From CAJQQY01 sp045106765 (GTDB taxonomy: Bacteria > Bacteroidota > Bacteroidia > Chitinophagales > Saprospiraceae): 64,000 bases of DNA. Below the pieces are notes generated by a model, which did no database searches, had not been told where the DNA came from, and saw nothing but the letters and a program-made list of their open reading frames with translations. Shown here in pieces: positions 46,007 to 55,824 of this stretch (positions within the stretch are counted from its first letter, which is position 1; the number at the start of each line of letters is the position of its first letter). The stretch is from positions 1-64,000 of the forward strand of contig JBGCFD010000035.1 in the NCBI GenBank assembly GCA_045106765.1, written 5' to 3'. A program made the position numbers and the translations under genes.

Positions 46007-48352
46007 ATGTATCGGCAACTCCTTTTCCTCTTCCTTTTTACCATTCTTCCTCTAGGAAAAATATTGGCACAACCTGAGCCATGTATTGATCCTCCAACCA
46101 TGACTTCCTTTTGTGAAGATGCATGTATTATTTGTGATATTGATGGCTTTGAAGGAAGGCATGAAAGTTCAATTAGTGGATCAGGGCCAAGTGATTTTTG
46201 TACGATTATCCAGCATAATATTCAATGGATAGGATTTATTGCAGGAAGTGTAGATTTAGAAATTAACTTGGCTGTCTCGAATTGTGTGCAAGGTCCAGGT
46301 TTAGAAATTGGAATTTATGAAGGGATTAATTGTGAAAATTACCAACAGGTTTCTCAATGTTGGGGTGCTCAGACTGCGGTGGCACAAGGGACAAGTAAAA
46401 ATTTTTCTAATACCGTTCCATTGGTGATTGGTCAATATTATTACTTGGTGATGGATGGTGCATTTGGAGATAATTGTGATTGGAAATTCACGGTCGTCTC
46501 AGGTTCGACTCAAGTTGCGCCTTTGACTACTTCTGGAAATATTTTAGGAGATGAAACTGTTTGTCCTGAACTCCCATTTATTTATAATGTAAATGCTCCA
46601 TCAGGCGCAACTGAATTTGATTGGACGGTCAATGGCTCGGCAATTAATACAACAGCAGATTCGATTGAATATATTTTTCCAAATGATGGAAATTATACGA
46701 TTTGCGTTACTGCTCGAAATGCATGTGACGAAGGACCTCCCACTTGCACCGTTGTGCAAGTTAACTCTGTACCTGATACTGAAATTATAGATTTCCTTTG
46801 TGAAGGAGATTCTTTTTTGGTAGCAAATACTGTTATTTATGAAGGAGGCTTTTATCAATTTAATTTAGAAAATTTTGAAGGATGCGATAGTTTGGTGATC
46901 GTTGATTTGACGGAAATAGTTACGCCAGTTCTGAACATTGATGTGGATATTTGCGATGGGGATACCTTATTTATCGGATCTACTCCTTTTACCCAAACTG
47001 GAATCTATCAAGAAGTTTTAAGTTCTGTTTTTGGTTGTGATAGCATTATCAATTTAGATTTATTTACCATCGTTTGTAATATTACAAGTGATGATTCTTT
47101 TACACCTCCGATTTGTTTTGGAGAGAGTTCCGGGAGTATTGATTTTAATATCGTGAATGGAACGCCACCTTTTACCTATACTTGGATGGAGCTCAACAAT
47201 ACACTTTCAGGGAATGGAAATATTACTTCCGCTGGAGAAATTGTTACAATTGATAATTTGCCGAAAGGAACTTACTTAATTACCATTTTGGATAATTTTG
47301 GAAATAGCGATATCATTATTTCAGAGGTAACTGAACCAAGTGAAATCAGCTTGGATTTTATAGCATCAGATTTTAATGGAGTAAATATTTCTTGTGAGAA
47401 TAGTGTAGATGGAAATTTGCAAGCCTTGCCAACTGGTGGAGTTCCCGATTATACTTATGTTTGGTCTTCGAACCAAACGAATGACCTGATTAACAATTTG
47501 TCTGCGGGAAATTATACTGTAACCGTAACTGATAATTCGGGATGTTCGATTGTTGGAAATTTTGAAATGATTGCACCGCCTGCTTTGAATTTAGTCGCTG
47601 AATTTAGCAACCCAATTTGTGATGGACCAAGTACTGGTTTTGTAAATGTGATTCAAAATAGTGGTGGAATTGCTCCTTACTCTTTTAGTTTAGATGGAAA
47701 TAATTTCACAACTGACCAACTTTTTGAAGGTCTGACGGAAGGAACTTATGAGTTGGAAATGATGGATGCCAATGGTTGTATGTTTTCCATAACTGAAACA
47801 TTGGTTGCACCACAAATCCCAACTGTAGATTTAGGTGATAATGTTACTATCAATTTAGGTGAAATTTTTACTTTCCAAACGGCTTTTAATAATGTCAATT
47901 TGCAAGAAATCATTTGGACACCTAGCGATGGTTTTGACTGTGAGGATTGTTTGGATCCTACTTTTTTGCCTTTGAATTCTGGAAATTATACATTGTTTGT
48001 TTCCTCGGAAGATGATTGTCCTGCGACGGATTCGATTACCATTACTGTCAATAAATTTCGTCAGTTTTTTGCACCAAATGCATTCTCTCCTAACTTCGAT
48101 GGGTACAATGATTATTTCACTTTATACGGCGGTCCAGAAGTTGAACTGATCAAAAAACTTACTGTTTTTAATCGATGGGGCGCAGTTGTTTTTGAGGGAA
48201 ATGATTTGGAATCGAGTGTAGAAACACAAGGTTGGGATGGAACTTTTAATGGAAAAACGGTCAATCCAGATGTTTATATTTGGATGACGGAAATTCAGTT
48301 TTTGGACGGGGAAGTGATTTCGTATTCAGGGGATTTGACGGTTACGAAATAG
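46007..48352 (+). CDS. T9SS type B cargo (gliding motility-associated C-terminal domain)
   Basis: 781 residues. A signal peptide (MYRQLLFLFLFTILPLGKILAQ) is followed by a Cys-rich N-terminal beta domain (about 25-170) and a PKD-like domain (about 175-250). Then come two Cys-x-GD repeats (DFLCEGDSFLVAN..., VDICDGDTLFIG...) and three SprB-like repeats. The tail FFAPNAFSPNFDGYNDYF ... FNRWGAVVFEGND ... GWDGTFNGKTVNPDVYIW is the type B sorting domain. It is exported to the cell surface, where it may act in adhesion. The Cys repeats match those of the protein at 57271-61416. Confidence 0.9.
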   Translation: MYRQLLFLFLFTILPLGKILAQPEPCIDPPTMTSFCEDACIICDIDGFEGRHESSISGSGPSDFCTIIQHNIQWIGFIAGSVDLEINLAVSNCVQGPGLEIGIYEGINCENYQQVSQCWGAQTAVAQGTSKNFSNTVPLVIGQYYYLVMDGAFGDNCDWKFTVVSGSTQVAPLTTSGNILGDETVCPELPFIYNVNAPSGATEFDWTVNGSAINTTADSIEYIFPNDGNYTICVTARNACDEGPPTCTVVQVNSVPDTEIIDFLCEGDSFLVANTVIYEGGFYQFNLENFEGCDSLVIVDLTEIVTPVLNIDVDICDGDTLFIGSTPFTQTGIYQEVLSSVFGCDSIINLDLFTIVCNITSDDSFTPPICFGESSGSIDFNIVNGTPPFTYTWMELNNTLSGNGNITSAGEIVTIDNLPKGTYLITILDNFGNSDIIISEVTEPSEISLDFIASDFNGVNISCENSVDGNLQALPTGGVPDYTYVWSSNQTNDLINNLSAGNYTVTVTDNSGCSIVGNFEMIAPPALNLVAEFSNPICDGPSTGFVNVIQNSGGIAPYSFSLDGNNFTTDQLFEGLTEGTYELEMMDANGCMFSITETLVAPQIPTVDLGDNVTINLGEIFTFQTAFNNVNLQEIIWTPSDGFDCEDCLDPTFLPLNSGNYTLFVSSEDDCPATDSITITVNKFRQFFAPNAFSPNFDGYNDYFTLYGGPEVELIKKLTVFNRWGAVVFEGNDLESSVETQGWDGTFNGKTVNPDVYIWMTEIQFLDGEVISYSGDLTVTK

Positions 48353-48491
48353 TTCCTTCGAATATCAACATTGGATATTCTTTGTTCGATATTCCCTTTC
48401 TGTCTGACTCCTATTTCCAAAAAAAATGAAATAATTTCCAAAAAGTTTAGACCTTGTGATTCGATTTCAAAATCTAAAAAATCTAAAAACC

Positions 48492-49172
48492 ATGCGTTTC
48501 ATTTTATTCATCTTATTTGGAATATTTTTAAGCACTACTCTTTCGGCACAATTCAATATCAAAATTGGATATCAATATGGATTGATCAAGCCAACTAATC
48601 ACAATAAAATTATTGATCAAATAAATGCCAATAATAATTCCTTCGATAATTATAATAAAATGAAATCTTTAAAATCATTTCATGGAGTCAATTTTGGCAC
48701 TCGGTACCGAGCAGGTTATATGGGATTGAATTTAGATTGGACTCCAAAATTTCAAGTGATCGAATTCGACGGCATCAACCCTACAACTGATGTGAATGAC
48801 TTTAGAAAGCTCTACTATCGATTCGATAGTTATTCATTGGGGGTGGAGTTTTTTATACAACAATTTTCTTTTGGAGTTAGTTACGATTGGAATAAAATGA
48901 GAATTAGATCTGAAGATACAGAGCGAACCGATCGACATGAAATATTTAGCAGTAGGAGTACAAGTAGTCAATTCTTCGTTAGTCTTAATGTTTATGGAAA
49001 TGAAAATTTGACGATCGCCTTACAACCTTACGTGCAAATTCCTTGGACTAATTTTGACTTAACCAATTTAGAAAATGATTTAAATACTGGAGTAAATTTG
49101 AATGATTACGAGGATGGATTTGTAAATTATGGAATAAAGCTGGTTTTCCAAAATGGAAATTACGAGGATTAA
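48492..49172 (+). CDS. Probable outer-membrane beta-barrel protein
   Basis: 226 residues from ATG 48492, with signal peptide MRFILFILFGIFLSTTLSAQ; the frame is open from 48456, but the added residues precede the signal. Alternating amphipathic strands (FNIKIGYQYGLIKP, GVNFGTRYRAGYMGLNLDW, YSLGVEFFIQQFSFGVSYDW, VNYGIKLVFQNGNY) suggest an eight-stranded barrel. No family recognised. It follows the type B cargo gene by 139 bases and may be co-transcribed with it. Confidence 0.7.
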   Translation: MRFILFILFGIFLSTTLSAQFNIKIGYQYGLIKPTNHNKIIDQINANNNSFDNYNKMKSLKSFHGVNFGTRYRAGYMGLNLDWTPKFQVIEFDGINPTTDVNDFRKLYYRFDSYSLGVEFFIQQFSFGVSYDWNKMRIRSEDTERTDRHEIFSSRSTSSQFFVSLNVYGNENLTIALQPYVQIPWTNFDLTNLENDLNTGVNLNDYEDGFVNYGIKLVFQNGNYED

Positions 49173-49213
49173 TTTCTTTTGGGAAAAGAAAAACAAGGCA
49201 GTTTAAAATCAAA

Positions 49214-49258
49214 AAAGCAGCTCATCCGGATTGGTGAGCTGCTTTAGCGTTTTTTTGT
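49214..49258 (+). terminator. Terminator after the beta-barrel gene
   Basis: AAAGCAGCTCA (49214-49224) pairs with TGAGCTGCTTT (49235-49245), followed by a T-run at 49250-49256. Confidence 0.8.
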
Positions 49259-49876
49259 CAACTTAGTTGGGTTTCGCTAGCAGCCTAACTGATTCTAACT
49301 TTTCCTAACTAACATAGGATTAAATTTTGACAACTTAGAATTTCGTAAGATGAACCGAGTGTTACCTATTTATCGAATTTCTAACTTAATAACGATACTA
49401 AAACATCGTATGCTGCCTTCAAGTTGTATTTTTTTTACTTTTTTTTCAAGTTTTTTTCTAATTTTTTAATAAAAAATTAAATTTCTTCTTTTGGAATCAA
49501 AAAAGAAAGCCTCTACAAAAAAATGTAAAGGCTTTTCCCAACTAAACTGTTCCAAAAATTCTTGTTTATCGATTGTTCTTTCAAAAATGAAGAAGTCAAC
49601 CGAATCTATATTTTATCAAAATTGATTATTCAATTTCGTTGCTGATTCAAATAATTAAAAATATGTTTTTTGAGTTAAGAATTTTGCAAAAACCATTAGG
49701 TTTTAAAAATCGTGTGAAGGTAGTTGGGCCGTTATTTTTTTCGGCTAATAGGATAAATTGAGTAGGTGTAAAATGCTTACCACAAAGGTAATCTATACAA
49801 TCTACGCTTAAATACCCTCTTGGTGGTATTTTTTATATCATAGATGTTTTTGATCTTAAAGACTATTTTGGAAAAC
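49259..49876. other. Long non-coding region with orphan hairpins
   Basis: About 620 AT-rich bases without a credible gene. Two terminator-like hairpins stand without an obvious parent gene: AAAGCCTCTACA/TGTAAAGGCTTT (49506-49535, one mismatch) and AAATACC/GGTATTT followed by T-run (49810-49835, plus strand). A small AAAACC/GGTTTT hairpin lies at about 49690-49705. No tmRNA, RNase P, SRP or tRNA signature was recognised. An unknown small RNA is possible. Confidence 0.4.
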
Positions 49877-50160
49877 TCAATTACTTTTTATCCGCACCTG
49901 ATGTGGACTAGTTTTGGGGATACGTTCAATGATTCCACGGGCTTCTAAATCAAGTTTTACAGTCACGACATACCAAATTACTCTTCCATCAAAGGTTGGT
50001 TGTAAATTTATTTCCAATTGATCAGACAAATCTTGATATGTTATTTCTCCTTCTTGTTGAATCATTTGAAGCATCGCATCTTTAATCACATTATATTTAC
50101 TCAAAGAAATGTTTGTTCCTTTTTTTCCAGCAGGATGAAGGGTGAGTATTTTTTAGACAT
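49877..50160 (-). CDS. DUF6958-like small protein with apparent frameshift near its start
   Basis: The clear part (from TTG 50104) encodes LSKYNVIKDAMLQMIQQEG ... IWYVVTVKLDLEARGIIERIP, 75 residues of winged-helix type as in DUF6958 proteins. Upstream, in the same frame, homologous-looking coding continues as KILTLHPAGKKGTNIS without a start codon and then hits a stop. An ATG at 50160 (ATG TCT AAA) lies in the shifted frame. Adding one A to the six-A run at about 50149-50154 would give MSKKILTLHP, one continuous protein. This is a one-base deletion, a sequencing error, or a programmed slip. Confidence 0.6.
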
Positions 50161-50199
50161 AATTCTTTTTTTTAGAAAATCCATTAAATTAGTAGATCC

Positions 50200-50272
50200 G
50201 ATGATTAGATAATCAGGATCAGGTAATTCAATCACCTGATTTCCTAATTCCCTGACTAACTAATTAACAGAC
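50200..50272. repeat. Dispersed-type intergenic repeat, TAATCAGG words
   Basis: GATTAGATAATCAGGATCAGG and CACCTGATTTCC run in partly inverted copies between divergent or adjacent minus-strand genes. Similar words occur at 3911-3976. Confidence 0.4.
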
Positions 50273-51610
50273 TTACTTAATAACATAATCAATAGTCAAA
50301 TTGCAAAGTGTCCGCACGCCCAATTTCATCGAACTTTCATCAATAAAAAAATCAGGTGTATGATGAGAAGCAGCTTCTGCTGGATCTTGTCCTTTTGGCA
50401 TTCCACCTAAAAATAAAAATAGGCCTGGTACTTTTTGAGCATAAAATGAAAAATCCTCCGCTCCTGTTCGAGCATCAACTAATTTTACATTTTCCTTGCC
50501 AGCTACTTCTTGGACAGTTGGCAACATTTGGCTCGTCAAATCAAGATCGTTGAAAGTAATTGGATAACCTCTTGTAATTGTTACTTCTGCTACCGCGCCT
50601 GAACTTTCTGCAATTTTGGTCGCTGTTAATTTTATTTTTTCATGAATCTTTTTTTGCATTTCTACATCTAATGTTCGAATCGTTCCAATCAATTCTACTT
50701 CCTCTGGAATGATATTGCTACGCACTCCCCCACGAATTAACCCAATGCTAATTACTGCACCTTCTTTAGTCAATTCAGTTTGGCGACTAATAATTGTTTG
50801 CAAACCACTTATGATTTGAGAAGAAGCGACGATTGGATCTACTCCTGCCCATGGCGTTGAACCATGCGTTTGTTTTCCTTTGACTTTGATTTCTAATCGA
50901 TCAACAGCAGCCATCGTTCCGCCAGGTTTATAGCTAATTTTCCCAACTTCAGTTTTGGAATTAATATGTAAACCGAAAATAACATCCACTTTTGGATTTT
51001 CCAGAACACCTTCTTTTACCATCAATTCTGCTCCTCCTTCTTCCCCCTGAGGTGCACCTTCTTCAGCTGGCTGAAAAATAAACACAACTGTTCCTTTGAT
51101 ATCTTTTTTTACTTTTGACAACACTTCAGCAGCTCCCATCAACATCGCCACGTGCGTATCATGACCGCAAGCATGCATCACTCCTACTTCAATATCATTG
51201 TATGTAGATTTCACTTTTGATGCAAAAGGAATATCCACTCTTTCGGTTACAGGAAGAGCATCCATGTCTGCACGTAAAGCTACAGTTGGCCCAGGCTTTC
51301 CACCTTTTAGAATTCCAACAACACCCGTATGGGCTATTCCTGTTTTCACCTCCAATCCTAATTCACGAAGATGGTTGGCTACTTTTTCAGCAGTTTTAAA
51401 TTCTCGGTTCGATAGTTCTGGATTCTGATGAAGATGTCTTCTCCACTCAATTACTTTAGGTTCAACTTGGTTAGCAAGCGCGTCAATTTTTTGTTTTAAT
51501 TCCTTTTTTGAAATTTCTGTATTGATGTTAGTTGGCATTTGGGAAAACCCAATATTCAGTATCATTAAGCAAATAAAAAAAATAAAAAATTGTTTTTTGA
51601 ATTGGTTCAT
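50273..51610 (-). CDS. M20D amidohydrolase (N-acyl amino acid/hippurate hydrolase-like), exported
   Basis: From ATG 51610 (MNQFKKQFFIFFICLMILNIGFSQ), about 445 residues with a signal peptide; the frame extends to 51661. Metal-binding motifs of M20D enzymes are present: RRHLHQNPELSNREF, ADMDALPV, MHACGHDTHVAMLMG, IFQPAEEGAPQGEEGGAELM, GLHIN, and a late GAEDFSFYAQKVPG. It removes acyl groups from amino acids or small amides, probably in the periplasm. It is monocistronic. Confidence 0.92.
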   Translation of the reverse strand: MNQFKKQFFIFFICLMILNIGFSQMPTNINTEISKKELKQKIDALANQVEPKVIEWRRHLHQNPELSNREFKTAEKVANHLRELGLEVKTGIAHTGVVGILKGGKPGPTVALRADMDALPVTERVDIPFASKVKSTYNDIEVGVMHACGHDTHVAMLMGAAEVLSKVKKDIKGTVVFIFQPAEEGAPQGEEGGAELMVKEGVLENPKVDVIFGLHINSKTEVGKISYKPGGTMAAVDRLEIKVKGKQTHGSTPWAGVDPIVASSQIISGLQTIISRQTELTKEGAVISIGLIRGGVRSNIIPEEVELIGTIRTLDVEMQKKIHEKIKLTATKIAESSGAVAEVTITRGYPITFNDLDLTSQMLPTVQEVAGKENVKLVDARTGAEDFSFYAQKVPGLFLFLGGMPKGQDPAEAASHHTPDFFIDESSMKLGVRTLCNLTIDYVIK

Positions 51611-51790
51611 CTTGTTTTTTTTAGAAATATTTTTAAAATATATATTTAAGAAAATGGTCATTTTAATTTTAGAAAAATAACATTTTCACTACTTTTAGTC
51701 TCTTGAAAACTAAAGATCTTTTTAAATCCTGTCATTTCGCTTCCTAAAAATAAACAACATTTTTTTAAATCCAACAAACAAAAAATAACT

Positions 51791-53767
51791 ATGTACAAAT
51801 CAGTTTCTCTCAAAACATTAGAATTATTTTTCCTTTTTATTATTTGCTCTACTCCTATTTTTTCTCAAACTCAAAAAGAACCAAAGTTCGGAAAGATCAG
51901 TCTTGAACAGTTACAAAAAACGGTAGACGAGAAATTCCCAGATGCACATGCAGTCGTTTTGTTTGATTATGGAACTGCTTATTATCGTTTCCTTCCAAAC
52001 GCAGGTTTGCGACTCAATACGGAAAGACATATTGCTATCCAATTTTTTGACAATACAAAATTTGACTTGGCTACTTTTGAAATACCTCTATATCACAATA
52101 CCAGAAACAAAGAGAAACTGGAAGGTGTCAAAGGGTACACCTATAACCTTACAGATGGAAAATTTGATCGAGTAAAATTTTCCAAAAAGGATATCATTAA
52201 AGAAGAAATTCATGATAACCTTGATGTAAAGAAGATCACCATGCCTAATGTAAAAAAAGGTTCTATCATTGAATTAAGATATAATGTTGCTTCTGATTAT
52301 TATTCCTCCATGAACCCTTGGTATTTCCAAGGATCTGTTCCAACCAGATATAGTGAATACAATATTGAGGTTCCAGAATTCTTTACTTTTAATAAAAATA
52401 TGGCTGGTTATTTTTCTCCTCATATCAAAAAAAGAAAAGAAACTAGCATGGAAGGTTTTAGGGTTTTTACAGAAGGTTGGGCAATGACAGATTTACCTGC
52501 TTTTGAAGAAGAAGATTATATGCGGTCTTATAAAAACTATATTTCAAAACTAAATTTTGAATTAAAATCAATACAAATACCATTTAGAGGAGTCGAATAT
52601 TTCACACAATCTTGGGAGAAAATTAGAGGAGATTTAATGAAGAATAAATATTTCGGTGGTGCTTTGAAGAGAGTTCGAAGTTCAAAAATGACTGATATTG
52701 TTGAGCAATATGAAAGCGGAAGTGATCAAGAAAGAATGATTGGCATCTATGAGCATATTAAAAAAAGCATGAAGTGGAATGGGCGAAAAAATAAATTTAG
52801 CCGAACAGGAATTGCCAAAATCTTAAAAGAAGAAAGTGGAAATTCTGGAGATATTAATCTAGCCCTGATTGCCACCTTGAGGAAAGCAGGCTTCAAAGTG
52901 GATCCTGTCGTTTTGAGTACACGTGACAACGGGATGCTTCCATTAACTCACCCTTCTATTGATAATTTGAATTATGTAATTGCTGCGGTTCAATTGGAAG
53001 GAAAAACGATTTACTTAGATGCAACAGATGATTATTATCCAGCAGGAATTTTACCTTTAAGATGCTTCAATGGTAATGCGGTAGTTTTGAAAAAAGAACA
53101 AGCAGTACTTACTAAAAATTTAAAACCTCTTGCTCAATATAAATCTGTTACTCAAAATAAATTAACCATGACCCCTGATGGAACTTTGGAAGGAATCATG
53201 AAAAAAACTAAATCGGGCTATCAAGCCATCAACTTTAGAAAAGCATATGATCGAGCAGATAATGAAGAAGCATTTGTTGAAAGTCTTCAAAATAAGCAAG
53301 AAGGATTGACTATCAAAAGTTATACAGTTGAAAATGTAATTGATTCCTACAAGCCAATCAAAGAGGAATATGTGGTTTCTCTTGATGATAAAATTGAAAT
53401 GGCTGGCGATCTTATTTATTTAAATCCGATGCTGAATAGTGCCTATTCTGAGAATCCATTCAAAATGAAAAAACGACAATTCCCCGTTGATTATGCTATC
53501 CCAATTGAAGAAACTTATATGTTTCAATTCGATGTTCCAGAAGGGTATATTGTAGAATCTATGCCAGAAAGCAGCACGATTGGATTGCCAGAAAAGGCTA
53601 CTTTTTTTTCTTATAGTGCTAAAGTAATAGGAGGTAAGATTACTGTAATTAGTCGAATCAAAATCACTAAAACGATATTTATGGAGAGTGAATACGAAGC
53701 GCTAAAAGAGTTTTATAATTTGATTATAAAAAAACATAGCGAGCAAATTGTTTTGAAAAAATCGTAA
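51791..53767 (+). CDS. DUF3857/transglutaminase-fold protein, catalytic Cys not seen
   Basis: 658 residues with signal peptide. DUF3857 N-terminal domain (about 50-240; VVLFDYGTAYYRF, KGSIELRYNVASDYYSSMNPWYFQGSVPTRYSEY) is followed by the transglutaminase-like core (about 300-420). Where the active family has GDC or a Cys helix start, this reads EESGNSGDINLALIATLRKAG, and the His region reads LNYVIAAVQLEGKTIYLDATD. The catalytic Cys and His are therefore absent. The C-terminal beta domain is intact. It lies just before a homologous gene with an intact Cys. Confidence 0.85.
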   Translation: MYKSVSLKTLELFFLFIICSTPIFSQTQKEPKFGKISLEQLQKTVDEKFPDAHAVVLFDYGTAYYRFLPNAGLRLNTERHIAIQFFDNTKFDLATFEIPLYHNTRNKEKLEGVKGYTYNLTDGKFDRVKFSKKDIIKEEIHDNLDVKKITMPNVKKGSIIELRYNVASDYYSSMNPWYFQGSVPTRYSEYNIEVPEFFTFNKNMAGYFSPHIKKRKETSMEGFRVFTEGWAMTDLPAFEEEDYMRSYKNYISKLNFELKSIQIPFRGVEYFTQSWEKIRGDLMKNKYFGGALKRVRSSKMTDIVEQYESGSDQERMIGIYEHIKKSMKWNGRKNKFSRTGIAKILKEESGNSGDINLALIATLRKAGFKVDPVVLSTRDNGMLPLTHPSIDNLNYVIAAVQLEGKTIYLDATDDYYPAGILPLRCFNGNAVVLKKEQAVLTKNLKPLAQYKSVTQNKLTMTPDGTLEGIMKKTKSGYQAINFRKAYDRADNEEAFVESLQNKQEGLTIKSYTVENVIDSYKPIKEEYVVSLDDKIEMAGDLIYLNPMLNSAYSENPFKMKKRQFPVDYAIPIEETYMFQFDVPEGYIVESMPESSTIGLPEKATFFSYSAKVIGGKITVISRIKITKTIFMESEYEALKEFYNLIIKKHSEQIVLKKS

Positions 53768-53828
53768 ACTAAAATTCCTTGTTCTACTTTTTAGAGCAAG
53801 GTTTCTTGTTATAAAAAATATTCTTGTT

Positions 53829-55769
53829 ATGAAAAAACATGTCTTCCTCCTTTTTGTAAATATATTGTTATTACATTTTTCTATTTTAGCAAAAAATGGT
53901 TCTCTCCCTACTGGAGATACTAATTATTCCATTCGTAAAATTCCATTTGAGTTATTGAAAAATGCGAATGCGGTAGTGAGAATGGATTATACTTATTTCG
54001 AATTGAAATCGAAAAAGAAAGCAACTGTCACTCGAAAATATGCGATTACAATTCTAAATAATAATGCAGATAGCTATGCACAATTCAGAGAATACTATGA
54101 TGATTTCACCAAAATAAAATCTATCAAAGGAATTATTTATGATAAAAATGGAAAAGTAATTAAGAAGATTAAAAAGAAAGAAATCAATGACGTAAGTGCC
54201 GTTTCTAATATATCTTTAATTGAAGATACTCGAATGAAATATATTGAAGTGCTTCAAAACAATTACCCATTTACGATTGAGTTTGAATTTAAAAAAGAAT
54301 TTTCTGGAATGCTTTCCTACCCACGTTGGATTCCTGTTGGAGGTTATAAAATGGCGGTAGAACAATCCACTTACATTGCAAAAGTCCCAAACAAATTAGG
54401 CATGCGATACCTGGTGAAAAATTTTTCAAATGAACCCAAAATCACTTCAGAAAGTGATTCCAAAATTTATACATGGAACGTGGAAAATTTCCAAGCAATT
54501 GATTCAGAACCATACAGTCCTGACTACAGAAAATTTTTACCTATGGTTTATATCTCTCCAAATGAATTTGAATATGACGGCTACGCTGGAAATATGGAAA
54601 CATGGGAGAGTTTTGGAAAATGGCTGAAAGGTTTGGAAGAAGGAAGAGATGAATTGAAAAAAGAAACGATCCAAAAAGTAAATGAATTAGTTGTTGGTGT
54701 TGAAAATGATGAAGAAAAAGTGAAAATTATTTACGAGTACCTTCAATCCAAAACTCGATATATTAGTATTCAATTAGGCATTGGTGGCTGGCAACCTTTT
54801 AAAGCAGAAGAAGTCGACAAAAATGGTTATGGTGATTGTAAAGCATTAAGCAATTATACACTCGCTATGCTTAAAGCTGTTGGAATAAAATCATACAATG
54901 CTTCCATCGGCGCAGGTAGAGGACATCCTTCTTTTGATCCTAATTTTCCATCAATGGGTTTTGCTAATCACCAAATACTTTGTGTTCCTTTGGAAAATGA
55001 TACTATTTGGTTAGAATGTACAAGTCAAGATAGTCCATTTGGTTTTATGGGTTCATTTACCGATGATCGGAATGCACTTTTATATACAGAAGATGGTGGA
55101 AAAATAGTTCGAACAACTCGTTACCCACAAGAAGTGAATACTCAAAATCGAGTAGCAAAAGTAAAAATTGATACAAAAGGAAATGCACGTGCAAACATTG
55201 TTACAAAATACCAAGGACTTCAATATGAAAATGTCCAATATCAATTTAAGAGGAATGAAAAAGAACAAAAAGAAGAACTGTTTGAAAATCTAGATATCCC
55301 TAACATGGAAATCGAAAGCTTCAAGTATTCTCAAGTAAAAGATAGAATCCCAGAAGCAACAGAAGAAATTGATTTACAAATAAAAAATTATGCATCGGTA
55401 AGTGGGAAGCGAATTTTTATTCCATTTAATATTTTAAATCGAAGAAAAAAGACACCGCCTAAAGTTAAAGATAGAAAAACAGAAGTGGTCATTAATATGG
55501 CTTTTATTGATACTGACAAAATCATTTATGAAGTGCCAAATTATTATGACGTGGAATACTTACCAGAATCGGTGAGCTTTGAATCTGACTTTGGATCATA
55601 TGCTGTCACCATATCGAAGGAAGGAAATCAAGTTACATATGTACGGACTTTGAAGTTGAATAAAAATACTTACCCAGCAGAACGGTATGATGATTTATTA
55701 AAATTCTATAAAAAAATAGTACGGGAAGATAAAATGAAATTAGTGATTTTAGAAGAAGATCGACCATGA
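53829..55769 (+). CDS. DUF3857/transglutaminase-like protein with intact Cys-His
   Basis: 646 residues with signal peptide (MKKHVFLLFVNILLLHFSILA). DUF3857 part (about 40-230) includes GMLSYPRWIPVGGYKMAVEQSTYI. The transglutaminase core has Cys337 in NGYGDCKALSNYTLAMLKAVGI, His in GFANHQILCVPLEND and an acidic third residue. It probably acts on proteins or peptides outside the cytoplasm. It follows the Cys-less homologue by 61 bases; the pair is likely one operon. It ends at the 46-bp palindromic repeat. Confidence 0.88.
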   Translation: MKKHVFLLFVNILLLHFSILAKNGSLPTGDTNYSIRKIPFELLKNANAVVRMDYTYFELKSKKKATVTRKYAITILNNNADSYAQFREYYDDFTKIKSIKGIIYDKNGKVIKKIKKKEINDVSAVSNISLIEDTRMKYIEVLQNNYPFTIEFEFKKEFSGMLSYPRWIPVGGYKMAVEQSTYIAKVPNKLGMRYLVKNFSNEPKITSESDSKIYTWNVENFQAIDSEPYSPDYRKFLPMVYISPNEFEYDGYAGNMETWESFGKWLKGLEEGRDELKKETIQKVNELVVGVENDEEKVKIIYEYLQSKTRYISIQLGIGGWQPFKAEEVDKNGYGDCKALSNYTLAMLKAVGIKSYNASIGAGRGHPSFDPNFPSMGFANHQILCVPLENDTIWLECTSQDSPFGFMGSFTDDRNALLYTEDGGKIVRTTRYPQEVNTQNRVAKVKIDTKGNARANIVTKYQGLQYENVQYQFKRNEKEQKEELFENLDIPNMEIESFKYSQVKDRIPEATEEIDLQIKNYASVSGKRIFIPFNILNRRKKTPPKVKDRKTEVVINMAFIDTDKIIYEVPNYYDVEYLPESVSFESDFGSYAVTISKEGNQVTYVRTLKLNKNTYPAERYDDLLKFYKKIVREDKMKLVILEEDRP

Positions 55770-55776
55770 TCCTTTT

Positions 55777-55822
55777 ACAAAAAAAGGCGACTTGAAAATG
55801 AATTCAAGTCGCCTTTTTTATT
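55777..55822. repeat. 46-bp palindromic repeat, copy 1 (terminator)
   Basis: Stem GGCGACTTGAA (55786-55796) and TTCAAGTCGCC (55803-55813), six-base loop, flanked by an A7 run and a T6 run. All 46 bases are identical to 57207-57252. It ends both the DUF3857 gene and the convergent PIN operon. Confidence 0.92.
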
Positions 55823-55824
55823 GA

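Noticed and set aside
49680..49835. Possible riboswitch or housekeeping RNA
   Set aside because: No match to conserved cores of tmRNA, RNase P, SRP RNA, 6S RNA or common riboswitches could be seen; kept only as an unknown region.
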